A stretch of 64,000 nt of DNA from Heterodera schachtii (taxonomy: Eukaryota > Nematoda > Chromadorea > Rhabditida > Heteroderidae), in the NCBI GenBank assembly GCA_023374025.1, contig SIJG01000053.1:930001-994000 (forward strand). The letters are read 5' to 3'. The notes below the pieces were generated by a model. The model searched no databases. It was given only the letters and a program-made list of their open reading frames with translations, and was not told the DNA's origin. The stretch's first letter is position 1. Each line of letters begins with the position of its first letter. This document shows, one piece after another, positions 47,324 to 59,218 of this stretch. Both the position numbers and the translations under genes were made by a program.

Positions 47324-47990
47324 CGACATTTGCGGCGCCCAGTCAAAGCGACACTTGCGGCGCCGACATTTGCGGCGTGACACTTGCGGCGCCAAGTCAA
47401 AATGACATTTTCGGCGCAGAATTAATGACCCCCAAGCCAAAAATATTTTATTTTATGCATACCTCCGTTTAATAAACAAATAGGCAAAATGTTAAGCCAG
47501 GGGTGGAAATCCAGTCCTTTGGCAACTCGGCCATTGCTTTCTGAGGCAAATCCGCCGCGTGTCAACCGCCGCTTTACTTGCTTTAAGCCCAGCTAATTTC
47601 GCTGCCCAGCCTTAAAAATTTATGAACTTCGGCAAAATTCAAAAGATTTATGAAAACCACTGCTGAAAAATATTTTTAAAAAGAATTCATTCAGTGGTTC
47701 GTTATTACTTTTGAAAAGAATTTCTTATGACCATAAGGAAATCAAAAGGGTGTTCGAGATTTCATTTTTGAGCATTAATTATGGGGGTGACACAAAATGT
47801 TGGCGCCGCAAATGTCATTTTGACTGGGCGCCGCAAGTGTCGGCGCCGCAAACGTCGTTTTGGCTGGGCGCCGCAAATGTAACGCCGCAAGTGTCTGCGC
47901 CGCAAACGTCGTTTTGGCTGGGCGCCGCAAATGTAACGCCGCAAGTGTCTGCGCCGCAAACGTCGTTTTGGCTGGGCGCCGCAAATGTCG
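47324..47990. mobile_element. MITE with GGCGCCGCAAATGT-rich inverted arms
   Basis: The ends are a perfect 19 bp inverted repeat, CGACATTTGCGGCGCCCAG. The left arm covers 47324-47440. The right arm (47788-47990) is lengthened by three tandem ~58 bp units that mix CGCCGCAAATGT, CGCCGCAAGTGT and CGCAAACGTCGTTTTGG. No target duplication was readable. It lies directly beside the MULE right arm. Confidence 0.75.
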
Positions 47991-48874
47991 CATCACCAAA
48001 AAACCTCGAAGTATGTTGTAAATAAAAGTTCCAACTTTTGTTCGCAAGCATAAAAAAGCAAGTGTTTCCTAAAATTGGAGTTTGGAGAATCCAGGAAAAA
48101 AATATGTATTTACATAAAATTGCCAGTCCTAATATGTAATAATATTTCAATTAAAATAATTATTTTGCTTAATTAAAAAAATTACTTTTAATTTGATCAC
48201 TTGCATTGTACTTTGTCATAGCACCATATTGTTGGATTTTTGCTCGCTTTATTTTTATCGTTTAGACTGAACCCTCCCTATTGCTTGTCCTCATTTCTAT
48301 TCAAAAATATTTTAAGTTTGACAAATTTGGCAATTTCTTATGGGAAATCTATGAGGTTCAATCTCCAGCGGAGTCCTTGAAATGCCACCTCCATCTCGCA
48401 TTAGAACCTTTCTCGAGCTTCTCGTTTGTTAGCATTTTCAATTTTGCTTTGACACCTCCACCCCATCACCCAACTTAACAAATCCACAAATCCAGTTCCT
48501 TTTATACGTTGAGAGCAGAACATTTGGAAATGATTGATTGGTCCGCACAAATCCCACCGAATTTCTCCCATTTTCAAGTTCCATTGGCAGTCCCTCAATA
48601 TTTGCAGCGTCAGCGGAGATCACCCGCCAAATGACCACAAAGAGACAAATCATTCGGGTCACCCCAAGGCGCACATTTTCGCTGTCAAATTTGGGTGAAT
48701 TTTTAAAAGCAAATAAGTGAAAAGAAAAACAAAATCCCATAAAAGAGAGTTATGACATTTCAGATCAACTTTTATGCTTTTTGTTCACTCCCTTTTTTAT
48801 ATAATGTGCGAAATTTGTTTTTAAAGTTAAGCTGAATTTCCAATTGGTGATGGCTTTTTCTCTCTCACAGTGAA
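47991..48874. other. Intergenic upstream of the secreted-protein gene
   Basis: AT-rich sequence that holds one plausible minus-strand ORF (48438-48653, listed separately). The rest shows no gene. Confidence 0.4.
48438..48653 (-). CDS. Possible small secreted peptide
   Basis: A 71-codon frame starting MICLFVVIWRVISADAANIEG, which reads as a short signal peptide with a cleavage site after ADA. The mature part would be about 55 residues, with one Cys and a NVLLSTYKRNW motif. No family recognised and no splice partner found. It lies head-to-head with the secreted-protein gene at 48875. It could be spurious. Confidence 0.25.
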   Translation of the reverse strand: MICLFVVIWRVISADAANIEGLPMELENGRNSVGFVRTNQSFPNVLLSTYKRNWICGFVKLGDGVEVSKQN

Positions 48875-49138
48875 ATGGACAGCTTTCTATTATTTATTTT
48901 GTTGCTTTGTTCGGTTCTGAAATTTGGCAAATGCCAGCAATTCCTGGGACAAACAAACCCACAAAACTACCAGTTACCATACCCGAACTTACAGTATGCT
49001 TCATCCAATTGGAATAACGCCAATTTTAACGAAAATATCCATCAGCAAAATGCAAGAGGTAAAGTGATGAGAGAGTGAGAGAGAGAGAAGAGGAGAGAGA
49101 GAGAAAGAGAGGGGAGAGAGAGAGAGAGAAAGAGAGGG

Positions 49139-49173
<35 letters not shown>

Positions 49174-51589
49174 GGGAGAGAGAGAGAGAGAAAGAGAGGG
49201 GAGAGAGAGAGAGAAAGGGGAGAGTGGGCGGGGGATTTAATAAAACAATTTTAATTGTTCATCCCCCTTTCAAAAAGGCTCCACCGATTCAGTTTCCATT
49301 CGATTGATTGACGAAATTTTGGAGATTTTTGTTCCGCCGAACACTTACGCGCCCAAAAGAACCCCAAGGCGAGTTTGCCATTTTTTATAGGGATTGTTTT
49401 TGGCATTGTGTGTCTTTCACCTCTTTTCGGGCTGACAGTCAACCGCCGCTTATTCCGTACGGGCTTAATCAAGTTTTACCGGCGACTTCAAAAAGTCATG
49501 ACGAAGCCACGGCAGAAGAAACGCCCGTCAATTTTGCCGGCTCAGAGCGGCGATTTCAGCCCCCTAAATCGGTTGGAATATAATTTTAGTGCCCGGATTT
49601 ATATGGATTTCCATATTTTTTGCACATTTCGGCCGAAAAAGGCTAAATAATATTTTTAGCTTGGTTCGAATCTTCTTGGTACATTTTTATTTCAACATTT
49701 TTCATCTATGTTTCCATATTTAACAAGAAACTCGATAATAACCCCTAAAATCAAACATTCTAAGAAACAAAATTCTAAATGCCGAAAATTTTGAAAAATT
49801 CGAAATTGTCAAAAACTTTTTTATGTTCAAAATTCCTATTGAAAGAACTTTTTTATTTTGAAATTTTCTCAATGAGAAGAAAATTATTTTCTTAAATTAA
49901 TTTTGAGGAACATATAAATATTTAATTTTATAAAATTTATATTTTCGCCAATTAAAAAAAAATTTCACTTTTAGTTTCAAAAATTTAATGAACAATTTTT
50001 GAGAAATCTTTTGTCCATATTTTTGGATTTTTTCATTTGTTTTATAATCCATTTTTTAAAATATTTTTCAATATAAATCCGGGCCTTAAATAAATTATAA
50101 AAAATAATAGAATAGTGTTTTTAATAATCATTTTAAGCATTTTTCATATGAAAAAGGGCCGACTGATCAGCCGCCGCCGCCTTGGGCAAATTTGGCACGG
50201 GAAATGCTTGGTCTTTTCAGGCCGTTGGAGACAACGACGGCAACTCCAAGCACAACGACAACGGAAGCGTCAATTCTGGACAGGGTAATTAAGAAAAATT
50301 AAATTTAATTGAAAATATTACGCTTTGATTGATTTGGCCAAGTAATTATGAAAAAGTCCATTCATTAATTTAATTTTTTTGATAATTTAATGTAAATTTA
50401 ATTTTAAATTAACTTTTGATTTTGTGCTATTTCAGTTTATGCCCAAAATTCCGAATATTTTCAATTCGTTTGTCGGCGGACGGACGACGATGGCCACAAC
50501 AACCGCTGCCACTCCTCCGACACTTTTCCCATTTCTCTCATTTTTCACCGAAAAACCGACTACAACAAAAGCGTTTTGTTTTTTAAATTATTATTAATAC
50601 ATATAATTGAAATATGGCTATGGTCCTTTTTCACATTTTAGAAGGGAATAATTCAATGAATTTGAAAAATAATCGGGCGAATTTTAATTAATTGAATTTT
50701 GTTGCGCATTAGAAAAGGGATGTCATTTTATGTAAGAAAACCCGAAAAATACAAGTGCCAAAATGTATATGAAATCTGTAAAAAAGCCCTAAATAAGCAC
50801 AATTTTTTGACAATAAATTCTTAATGTAAAAAAGCGTGAATATGCAAAATAACACAAAAAATTTTCATAAACAATTTATAAACAATTTCAAAAAGCTTAA
50901 AATATGTAACAATATGAATTTGTATCAAAAGCTGCGAAATATATATAAAACTAATTACTCGGAATTATTAATTATTATTTAAATAGTGCTCCAATGCCGT
51001 GGCTGTCCTTTTTGCGCCAAGAACAACAGCCAAAACGAGTGGACACTCGCGCAAATCCAATTTTGGAGCCGTTGAGCCAATTTTTTGGAGTTAATAATTT
51101 TTGAGTGAATTTGAATTTTTAACACCGATATTTTAACAGGTGGAAAAGAAAGCGGTTGAGGAAGGACGAGCCCAAATTGACACGGGAGGACCGAACAATT
51201 TCGACCGATTTGTAGTCAGAGAGAAAATGGCGCCGGACAATCCCTTTTTGGGATTTGTCGGGGGAGGGAAATGGAACGAGAGGGGTCCAAAAATTAATGA
51301 GTTTTAAAAGTAAAAACATTGCATTTCAGGCATAAAATGGGAGGATGGAAACATTCGATTGGTCAATAAAAATGGGAACTCTCTGCTCGGCTCTGAGACG
51401 GGCGTCAATGACCGTTCCGTGGACATTCCGCTCATGCGCTGGTCATTTTTTAATATTTTATTAATCAACATAAATGAATTATTTAAATTTAAAAAAGTGA
51501 ATCCAAACTTAATAGGCTCGACATGGCTAACAATTTTGCCTCATCTTATCACGCACAACAGGAGGACCGAATCCGACGCTGGTGAATGA
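48875..51589 (+). CDS. Secreted Pro/Thr-rich protein, unknown
   Basis: Nine exons in phase (48875-49058, 49278-49368, 49439-49571, 50171-50284, 50436-50572, 50987-51089, 51140-51284, 51330-51441, 51562-51589) encode 348 residues. A clear signal peptide (MDSFLLFILLLCSVLKFGKC) is followed by an Asn/Gln/Tyr-rich stretch. Then comes a series of segments that share a pattern of a hydrophobic (L/I)xxF core followed by a Pro/Thr linker: LARE-MLGLFRPLETTTATP, FMPKIPNIFNSFVGG, TPPTLFPFLSFFTEKPTTT, APMPWLSFLRQEQQP, LEPLSQFFG. Each of these lies on its own exon, suggesting exon duplication. The end is Asn/Asp/Glu-rich (IKWEDGNIRLVNKNG). Exon 2 to 3 keeps phase only through a GC donor (CCAAG|GCGAGT). No known domain; an extracellular-matrix, cuticle or effector role cannot be separated. 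Confidence 0.7.
49073..49228. repeat. GAGAGA microsatellite in intron 1
   Basis: Purine-only array with a repeating GAGAGAGAAAGAGAGGGGA unit. It lies inside intron 1 of the secreted-protein gene. Confidence 0.9.
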
Positions 51590-52082
51590 TCGAATTCCAA
51601 ATTCTGCCATAATTATATGTTTTGTATCTAATGGCTAACTAAGGAATGGGCCATTGACTGAATAATGAAGCGATAAGCGTATAAACAAAAAGCTCTTTCT
51701 TCAAAATTTATTGTATTTAACTAAAGGCTTTTACTTTTTTTCATTTTTTAATTTTATCAATATTTAATTAAATTATTTGGAAATTAAATAATTAAATTAC
51801 AAACATCGCCCATACCTCCAATTTCTCGGGCAGCCACCTATCATAAAACACAAGGGATTTATAGTGAATTACTTCTATTAAATCTCTTTTTTAACATGGG
51901 GTTAATTAATTTAAAATAACTAAGTTTTAATAGATCAATGTTATCCTCAATCTTACAAAAATATAGAAGATCAATGATCACAAAAATATAACGAACAAAA
52001 ATATTAAAATCAAAGTCAAGCTGAAGTCAATATAATTTTTTTCATGACCAAAATTAGCTTGAAACAGGCGCAAAAATTTTCC
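51590..52082. other. AT-rich spacer before the satellite
   Basis: A/T-rich sequence with no recognisable gene or repeat. The satellite begins at its right edge. Confidence 0.4.
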
Positions 52083-55000
52083 AAAACATTTTATAAACAG
52101 TGGCAAGACTGACAGCACGTGCCTAAACACTTAACGAAACACATAAACATACAAACACTCCAAAACATTAAGAATCGGCTAAAACTCGCAAAACATGGCA
52201 GCGATACCCGAACATTAGCCCAAAACATTCCGCCTGTTTTTGGTATGCGCCTGTTTTGGCAATGTTTTTGGCAAATGTTGGGCACTCTGTCCATGTTTTT
52301 CGAGTTATAAGAAACAGGCGCAAACATTGGCAACATCTGCTAAATCCAGAAAATATGAAACAAAAACATGCACAGAACATTACATCAGAAACAGACGCAA
52401 ACATTGCCGACATTGACCCAAAACGTGGCAGCGATACCCGAACATTAGCCCTAAACATATTGCGCCTGTTTTTGGTATGCGCCTGTTTTGGCAATGTTTT
52501 TGGCAAATGTTGGGCACTCTGTCCATGTTTTTTGAGTTAAGAAACAGGCGCAAACATTGGCAACATCTGCTAAATCATCCAGAAAATATGAAACAAAAAC
52601 ATGCACAGAACATTCCAAACATTGACAAATACACTATCAGAAACAGACGCAAACATTGCCGAACATTGACCCAAAACGTGGCAACGATGCACGAACATTA
52701 GCCCAAAACATTCCGCCTGTTTTTGGTATGCGCCTGTTTTGGCAATGTTTTTGGCAAATGTTGGGCACTCTGTCCATGTTTTTTGAGTTAAGAAACAGGC
52801 GCAAACATTGGCAACATCTGCTAAATCATCCAGAAAATATGAAACAAAAACATGCACAGAACATTCCAAACATTGACAAATACACTATCAGAAACAGACG
52901 CAAACATTGCCGAACATTGACCCAAAACGTGGCAACGATGCACGAACATTAGCCCAAAACATTCCGCCTGTTTTTGGTATGCGCCTGTTTTGGCAAATGT
53001 TGGGCACTCTGTCCATGTTTTTTGAGTTATAAGAAACAGGCGCAAACATTGGCAACATCTGCTAAATCATCCAGAAAATATGAAACAAAAACATGCACAG
53101 AACATTCCAAACATTGACAAATACACTACCAGAAACAGATGCAAACATTGCCGAACATTGACCCAAAACGTGGCAACGCTGCACGAACATTAGCCCAAAA
53201 CATTCCGCCTGTTTTTGGTATGCGCCTGTTTTGGCAATGTTTTTGGCAAATGTTGGGCACTCTGTCCATGTTTTTTGAGTTATAAGAAACAGGCGCAAAC
53301 ATTGGCAACATCTGCTAAATCATCCAGAAAATATGAAACAAAAACATGCACAGAACATTCCAAACATTGACAAATACACTACCAGAAACAGACGCAAACA
53401 TTGCCGACATTGACCCAAAACGTGGCAGCGATACCCGAACATTAGCCCTAAACATTCCGCCTGTTTTTGGTATGCGCCTGTTTTGGCAAATGTTGGGCAC
53501 TCTGTCCATGTTTTTCGAGTTATAAGAAACAGGCGCAAACATTGGCAACATCTGCTAAATCATCCAGAAAATATGAAACAAAAACATGCACAGAACATTC
53601 CAAACATTGACAAATACACTATCAGAAACAGACGCAAACATTGCCGAACATTGACCCAAAACGTGGCAACGATGCACGAACATTAGCCCAAAACATTCCG
53701 CCTGTTTTTGGTATGCGCCTGTTTTGGCAATGTTTTTGGCAAATGTTGGGCACTCTGTCCATGTTTTTTGAGTTATAAGAAACAGGCGCAAACATTGGCA
53801 ACATCTGCTAAATCATCCAGAAAATATGAAACAAAAACATGCACAGAACATTCCAAACATTGACAAATACACTACCAGAAACAGACGCAAACATTGCCGA
53901 CATTGACCCAAAACGTGGCAACGCTGCACGAACATTAGCCCAAAACATTCCGCCTGTTTTTGGTATGCGCCTGTTTTGGCAATGTTTTTGGCAAATGTTG
54001 GGCACTCTGTCCATGTTTTTTGAGTTATAAGAAACAGGCGCAAACATTGGCAACATCTGCTAAATCATCCAGAAAATATGAAACAAAAACATGCACAGAA
54101 CATTCCAAACATTGACAAATACACTACCAGAAACAGACGCAAACATTGCCGACATTGACCCAAAACGTGGCAGCGATACCCGAACATTAGCCCTAAACAT
54201 TCCGCCTGTTTTTGGTATGCGCCTGTTTTGGCAAATGTTGGGCACTCTGTCCATGTTTTTTGAGTTATAAGAAACAGGCGCAAACATTGGCAACATCTGC
54301 TAAATCATCCAGAAAATATGAAACAAAAACATGCACAGAACATTCCAAACATTGACAAATACACTATCAGAAACAGACGCAAACATTGCCGAACATTGAC
54401 CCAAAACGTGGCAACGATGCACGAACATTAGCCCAAAACATTCCGCCTGTTTTTGGTATGCGCCTGTTTTGGCAAATGTTGGGCACTCTGTCCATGTTTT
54501 TTGAGTTATAAGAAACAGGCGCAAACATTGGCAACATCTGCTAAATCATCCAGAAAATATAAAACAAAAACATGCACAGAACATTCCAAACATTGACAAA
54601 TACACTACCAGAAACAGATGCAAACATTGCCGAACATTGACCAAAACGTGGCGGCGATACCCGAACATTAGCCCTAAACATATTGCGCCTGTTTTTGGTA
54701 TGCGCCTGTTTTGGCAATGTTTTTGGCAAATGTTGGGCACTCTGTCCATGTTTTTTGAGTTAAGAAACAGGCGCAAACATTGGCAACATCTGCTAAATCA
54801 TCCAGAAAATATGAAACAAAAACATGCACAGAACATTCCAAACATTGACAAATACACTACCAGAAACAGACGCAAACATTGCCGACATTGACCCAAAACG
54901 TGGCAACGCTGCACGAACATTAGCCCAAAACATTCCGCCTGTTTTTGGTATGCGCCTGTTTTGGCAATGTTTTTGGCAAATGTTGGGCACTCTGTCCATG

Positions 55001-55200
55001 TTTTTTGAGTTATAAGAAACAGGCGCAAACATTGGCAACATCTGCTAAATCATCCAGAAAATATGAAACAAAAACATGCACAGAACATTCCAAACATTGA
55101 CAAATACACTACCAGAAACAGACGCAAACATTGCCGACATTGACCCAAAACGTGGCAGCGATACCCGAACATTAGCCCTAAACATATTGCGCCTGTTTTG
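52083..55200. repeat. ~245 bp satellite array, about 12-13 units
   Basis: Head-to-tail units of about 240-253 bp. The landmark AACAGGCGCAAACATTGG starts at about 52312, 52543, 52794, 53036, 53289, 53529, 53782, 54033, 54273, 54515, 54768 and 55019. Two length classes exist, with or without an 11 bp AATGTTTTTGG-type segment, plus a minor class carrying ATTGCG in place of CC. Blocks near 53315-53551 and 54060-54296 are almost identical, as are 53808-54056 and 54793-55041, so multi-unit segments were duplicated. Each unit contains GCCTGTTT and AAACAGGC in inverse orientation. Frames that stay open across units are repeat artefacts. Confidence 0.95.
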
Positions 55201-55474
55201 GCAACTAAAAATCTGAAAAACTGGTGTCTTCGAGTTGTTCGAAACAGTGAGCTTCTCCGACCCTGAAAACCCAAAAAGAACTAACAATGGAACCTAGCAA
55301 ACTGTCAGTAAAAAAGTGGATATAAATTTGGTATCATTGGATATCAGGGTCGACTTTTATTGTGAATTTTTAATATTAGCCGTATGTGAAGGGAAATAAA
55401 AAAGGTATGGGACCTAGAAAATAGAAATTTTGACTGTTTTCTGTTCGCCGATGGTGGCGTGGTGAAAACGAGCA

Positions 55475-55508
55475 ACGTTGGTTGATCAGTTGGTTAAACT
55501 CGCATTTT
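55475..55508 (+). other. tRNA-like 5' fragment, interrupted by a MITE
   Basis: TTGATCAGTTGGTTAAACTC fits an A-box region. The matching 3' part, with GGTTCAAATCC as a perfect B box, lies at 56121-56152 beyond the transposon. Joined without the insert and one duplication copy, the whole is about 60 bases and resembles a tRNA-derived SINE head or tRNA pseudogene. Confidence 0.5.
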
Positions 55509-56128
55509 GGTAAAGGTGCAGAATTGTGGTCCCGATGGGAAAGAATAGTAAAATTTTAAAAAGCCTTTTTTCCGGGGTTAAAAAACGCGCTGATCACGAA
55601 TCTGAACTCAGATTTTAAAGATTTTGTCTATGATTTTTCATCAAGTACTTTGATTTTTCCAAAAATTTAAGGATATTAGTCTTATAATCAACTCATACAT
55701 AAACCGATGTTGTAGAGCTTAAAAAGAGCATTCGAATGAGCTATTGAATGTCTGTAGATGTTTAGTTTTTTACGATTTTTTGGAGATTTAATTACTGGTC
55801 CTTAGGGGTCATATGAAACGGGGGTTGGAGTTCGAGCTCGCTTGGCTGAAATTTTTTTTTATGATACTAGAAGAAAAATAATAGACAAAACATTGATTTT
55901 TCGAAGACTTAATTCAGATTCTTAATCAGAAAATTTTTTAAATAATAAGAAAATTTGGAAAAACCAAAGTATTTGTGAAAAAATCATAGACAAAATCAAT
56001 GTTTTTTAAAATCTGAGTTCATAATACATAGTGGTCAGCACGTTTTTTAACCCCGGAAAAAAAGGCTTTTTAAAATTTTACTATTTTTTCCCATCGGGAA
56101 CACAATTCTGCCCCTTTGCCCGCATTCT
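55501..56128. mobile_element. Fold-back MITE, 8 bp TSD, inserted in tRNA-like sequence
   Basis: The element occupies 55509-56120. Flanking duplications CGCATTTT and CGCATTCT differ at one base. The ends read GGTAAAGGTGCAGAATTG and, inverted, GGCAAAGGGGCAGAATTG. The arms pair for about 160 bp through CCGATGGGAAA, AGTAAAATTTTAAAAAGCC, CCGGGGTTAAAAAACG and TTTTGTCTATGATTTTT. It carries the GCTGATCACGAATCTGA motif seen in the element at 41765. No coding capacity. Confidence 0.85.
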
Positions 56129-57841
56129 TGGAGGTCCGGGTTCAAATCCAACATAAAAATAAATTTTTAATTATTGTATAACAAAGTTAAACAATTAAGA
56201 TTCTTTAGCGAAAATAAACCAAAATAGTCAACTGCACATAAAGAATTACATCCGATCTTTCTCAATTTTCCGAACCCGCTCAACGCTAGTTCGATTATTT
56301 TAACGCCTAACGAATAAAATAATGGAATAAATCAACATTTCTTAAATTTGCTTACCTATACATATTTTATTCCACAGAAAAATATAACATATAAAACCAT
56401 CCTCACTGTAAAGAACACACATTTATTATAAGAAAGCAAAAGATAAATAATCGTAATCAAAAATAATATAAAGTGAAAAGGGAGAGTTTGACAAAGTTCG
56501 ACGGCGACAAATTCAGGCCTTTAATGGAAGAATTAGGAGTTCCCTGAAAATCGAAGGAATGTAAATTAATGGCGCAATTTGTGGTCGTTTGTGCCTCCGG
56601 TGAAAAACGACCGGAGAACAATTTGCTATAAACCTTGAAACAGAACGAACACTCTCTCCTCCCTTCTCCACAACTTTCATCAATTGAGCAGCTATTAAAG
56701 ATAGATTTTTTTCAGTTCCCTAATTTATGTCGGATGGGCCGATAATTATTTTATTATAATTTTTGCTTTTTAGTTTCAGCTTTGAAATTGTATTCCTTTC
56801 GGCCCATTCCGATTTTGCACAAGTGTAAAAACCTCAGTGGGCGGGATTTCTGTAATGTTGGCCCTTTCATTTTTAGATGATCAAAAACGATCTTTGTGCT
56901 GATGGCAGTGTACGGTAGCGTGCCGCCCAAGAGGGTACGGCACTCCCTCAAAAAACACACTGACACCCGGTAGGTGTACTGTACCTGAACTTCACAACAC
57001 AGTGCCTCTCTCATTGCGACACTGTTGTGGGAATACCTATCGACGATGATGGTGGTGATTGACGTAGTCACCGTGGCCATTGTTTTGATGGTGGTGGCTT
57101 TTTTGTTTGGTGGGGGGCGGCGATCGCGAAGCCGAGTTGCGGACACGACGACGGCGGTGGTCGTCAGACGCATCGCCGTGGGCGGAGTGTTTTTCGTTGT
57201 TATTGGCATCGTCGCGGTGGCGCGAGTGGGACCTTGGGGAAAGTGCAAGTCGTCGACACTCATTAATTAATATTCATTAACAAAGGTTTCATAAATTAAA
57301 TTAGGGGAAAAGGAATCTAATCTTTCCTATTCGCCCGTAAAGGGGGCCAAATGGGGAAAACTTCTTAGCATGGAGCGGCTCAAATAGAGAGAGGGGGGGG
57401 GCATGAGGGGGAAAAATTTTGCTTTTTGAAGAATTTGCCTAATTTCGGGCCAAATTTTGCTAAAAATGCAAAAATTGGTCAAGTGGAATTTTGAAGCCCG
57501 CCGAGGTGAAGTGTTTTTAATGAAATTTGTTAAGGAAATAACCTTTTAAATTTTCTTTTCATAATAAAGTTTTTTAGAGTCGCCCGTCGCTGCGAAAAGG
57601 AAGGGTTTTTGAATTTAAATTTAATTCCATTTCATTTGCCAACTTAAAAAATCCAAAATTTGGTAGTTAAAATTTTTTTTTTTTGTTAAAATCTCATTAA
57701 AATTTCGAATTGACACTAACTCTCCTCCCTTCCCCAGAAATCCAATTTAAATAAGCTGTCACTCTTCTAAAATTATGACTCCAGAGCATAGTATCATCCC
57801 CAAAAATTCTTTAAAAATTTGAGTTTTTTAATAAATAAGAA
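56129..57841. other. Intergenic downstream of luc7, with an RS/His-rich frame
   Basis: AT-rich except at 57030-57270, where the minus strand (57037 to about 57265) encodes an open Ser/Arg/His-rich string (SPRSHSRHRDDANNN, then RRRRVRNSASRSPPP) ending in a stop at 57037. It lies downstream of the luc7 stop on the same strand, so it could be an alternative last exon. I found no clear donor linking it. Confidence 0.35.
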
Positions 57842-59163
57842 TTAACGAAAATTCTCCCCCTCGTCCTTTGATTTCCTCCACCTTTTCATACGTCGGTGAC
57901 CACCTCCTTCGGCTCGGCTGTTATTGCTGCGCGACCTTTTCCTGTTCGCTTTACGCTCGTGTGACTTAGAACGCGACCGACGATGGCGGCGCTGCCCTCC
58001 TCCGCTGGTTGCCGACATCGGACTGCGACTGGACACCGTCCGTTCGGGCGTAACTTCATCGCGCAATTTCAACTGAAACGAATGATACAAACCTTTCCAA
58101 AATATAATAAATCCAAGCATTTCTCCACATAATACTAATTGTAAGATTAAATACCTTCAATTCCGCCAAAGTGGCAGTGATTTTTGCATATCCGAGGTGT
58201 TGTCTCCCCTGCATGTGGTCATCAATGCTTAATTCAAAATAATTACAATATAAACAAAATGAGGTTTTTTTTACCGCTGCTGAACATCGCCAATGATCAA
58301 AAAACTTCCGCACACTTCGCACACGCGCATCGGTTTCGGCGCGTTCGGGTCTTTGTAGCCGGCCTGGTAAACCTCGCGTTGTCTCGCTTCCGGGTCAAGC
58401 AACTGAACATTTGTTCAAAGGCATGAAATTTCAGCGTAAATTTTATGGGAGGAATAAAATTAATAAACGCACGCACTTTCCGGACGTTCTCCAACTCCGC
58501 GTTGACTTCCTCCGCCCGTTTCACATATTTCTGAGATTTGTCCAAGTCGCCACGACTGCCCGCCCTTTCCGCCACTTCCACAAATTCGCTCATTTCGCGC
58601 TCCAATCGTTGCGCCTTCTCCTCCAACTGTTTTTTCGTTATCTCATCCATGTTCTGACAATGAATGGAATAACCAAATGGGAAGTGGCTTTTTAAATTTT
58701 TTGGTGATCTTTCCCTTATTTACAACCTGTGCCCCCTGGGTGAGTGCCAAACGCTCTTTGTGCCGCTCAATTCGTCTCATCATATCGTCATGAATGCGCC
58801 GCAAAAAATAATAAAACTGACGTTCATATCCCAGCTTTTCAAAATGTTCGCTCTTTCGATAGGCAATACGCAAATTCTCGTCATGAACATAGCGACAGGC
58901 GCCTGAAAATCTCTGTCTTTAAAAACTCTTTTATGCGACAAAACAGTTAAAAACCTAAATCCGCTTTGGTATTGACAAATTCATCATGAGGGCAGAAACC
59001 AGCAAGAAAAAATTTACAGACATCGTTGTCCTAAATGTCGAAGTTTCGGCAAAAATGACAAAAAAGACAAAACCCGAAAATTCAGGTCCAAATTCTTGTC
59101 TTCATTTCGGCCCGGCCCCATCAATTCATTTAGCATTGCCGCGATTTGGTCTTTCGCCGTCAT
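57842..59163 (-). CDS. LUC7-like U1 snRNP-associated splicing factor
   Basis: Seven in-phase exons on the minus strand. The start MTAKDQIAAMLNELMGPGR (59163) matches the LUC7 N-terminus. The first zinc finger is DVCKFFLAGFCPHDEF, with its later ligands in ACRYVHDENL (C-x8-C..C-x4-H pattern). A helical region follows (YERQFYYFLRRIHDDM, then ITKKQLEEKAQRLERE). The second zinc finger is VCEVCGSFLI with DDHMQGRQHLGYAKI. A Ser/Arg/Lys-rich tail (RRSRSKSHERKANRKRSR) ends ENFR at 57842. LUC7 proteins help U1 snRNP choose 5' splice sites in the nucleus. In a genome that uses GC donors this gene is relevant, but any link is speculative. Confidence 0.93.
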
Positions 59164-59218
59164 TTGGACAAATTATTCGTATTACGACAAAATAAAATTA
59201 CAGCAGAACTTAATTAGT

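Noticed and set aside
52083..55200. CRISPR-like array
   Set aside because: The repeats are ~245 bp and contiguous, without unique spacers, and the DNA is a eukaryotic nuclear satellite.
52091..55287. Many repeated 60-110 codon frames inside the satellite
   Set aside because: They recur with every unit in both strands and shift with the 11 bp indel. There is no start context, domain or selection signal.
56754..57263. A 169-codon minus-strand frame rich in Thr
   Set aside because: Its 5' half overlaps the RS/His-rich frame in a different phase and its 3' half shows random composition. I favour the RS/His reading, weakly.
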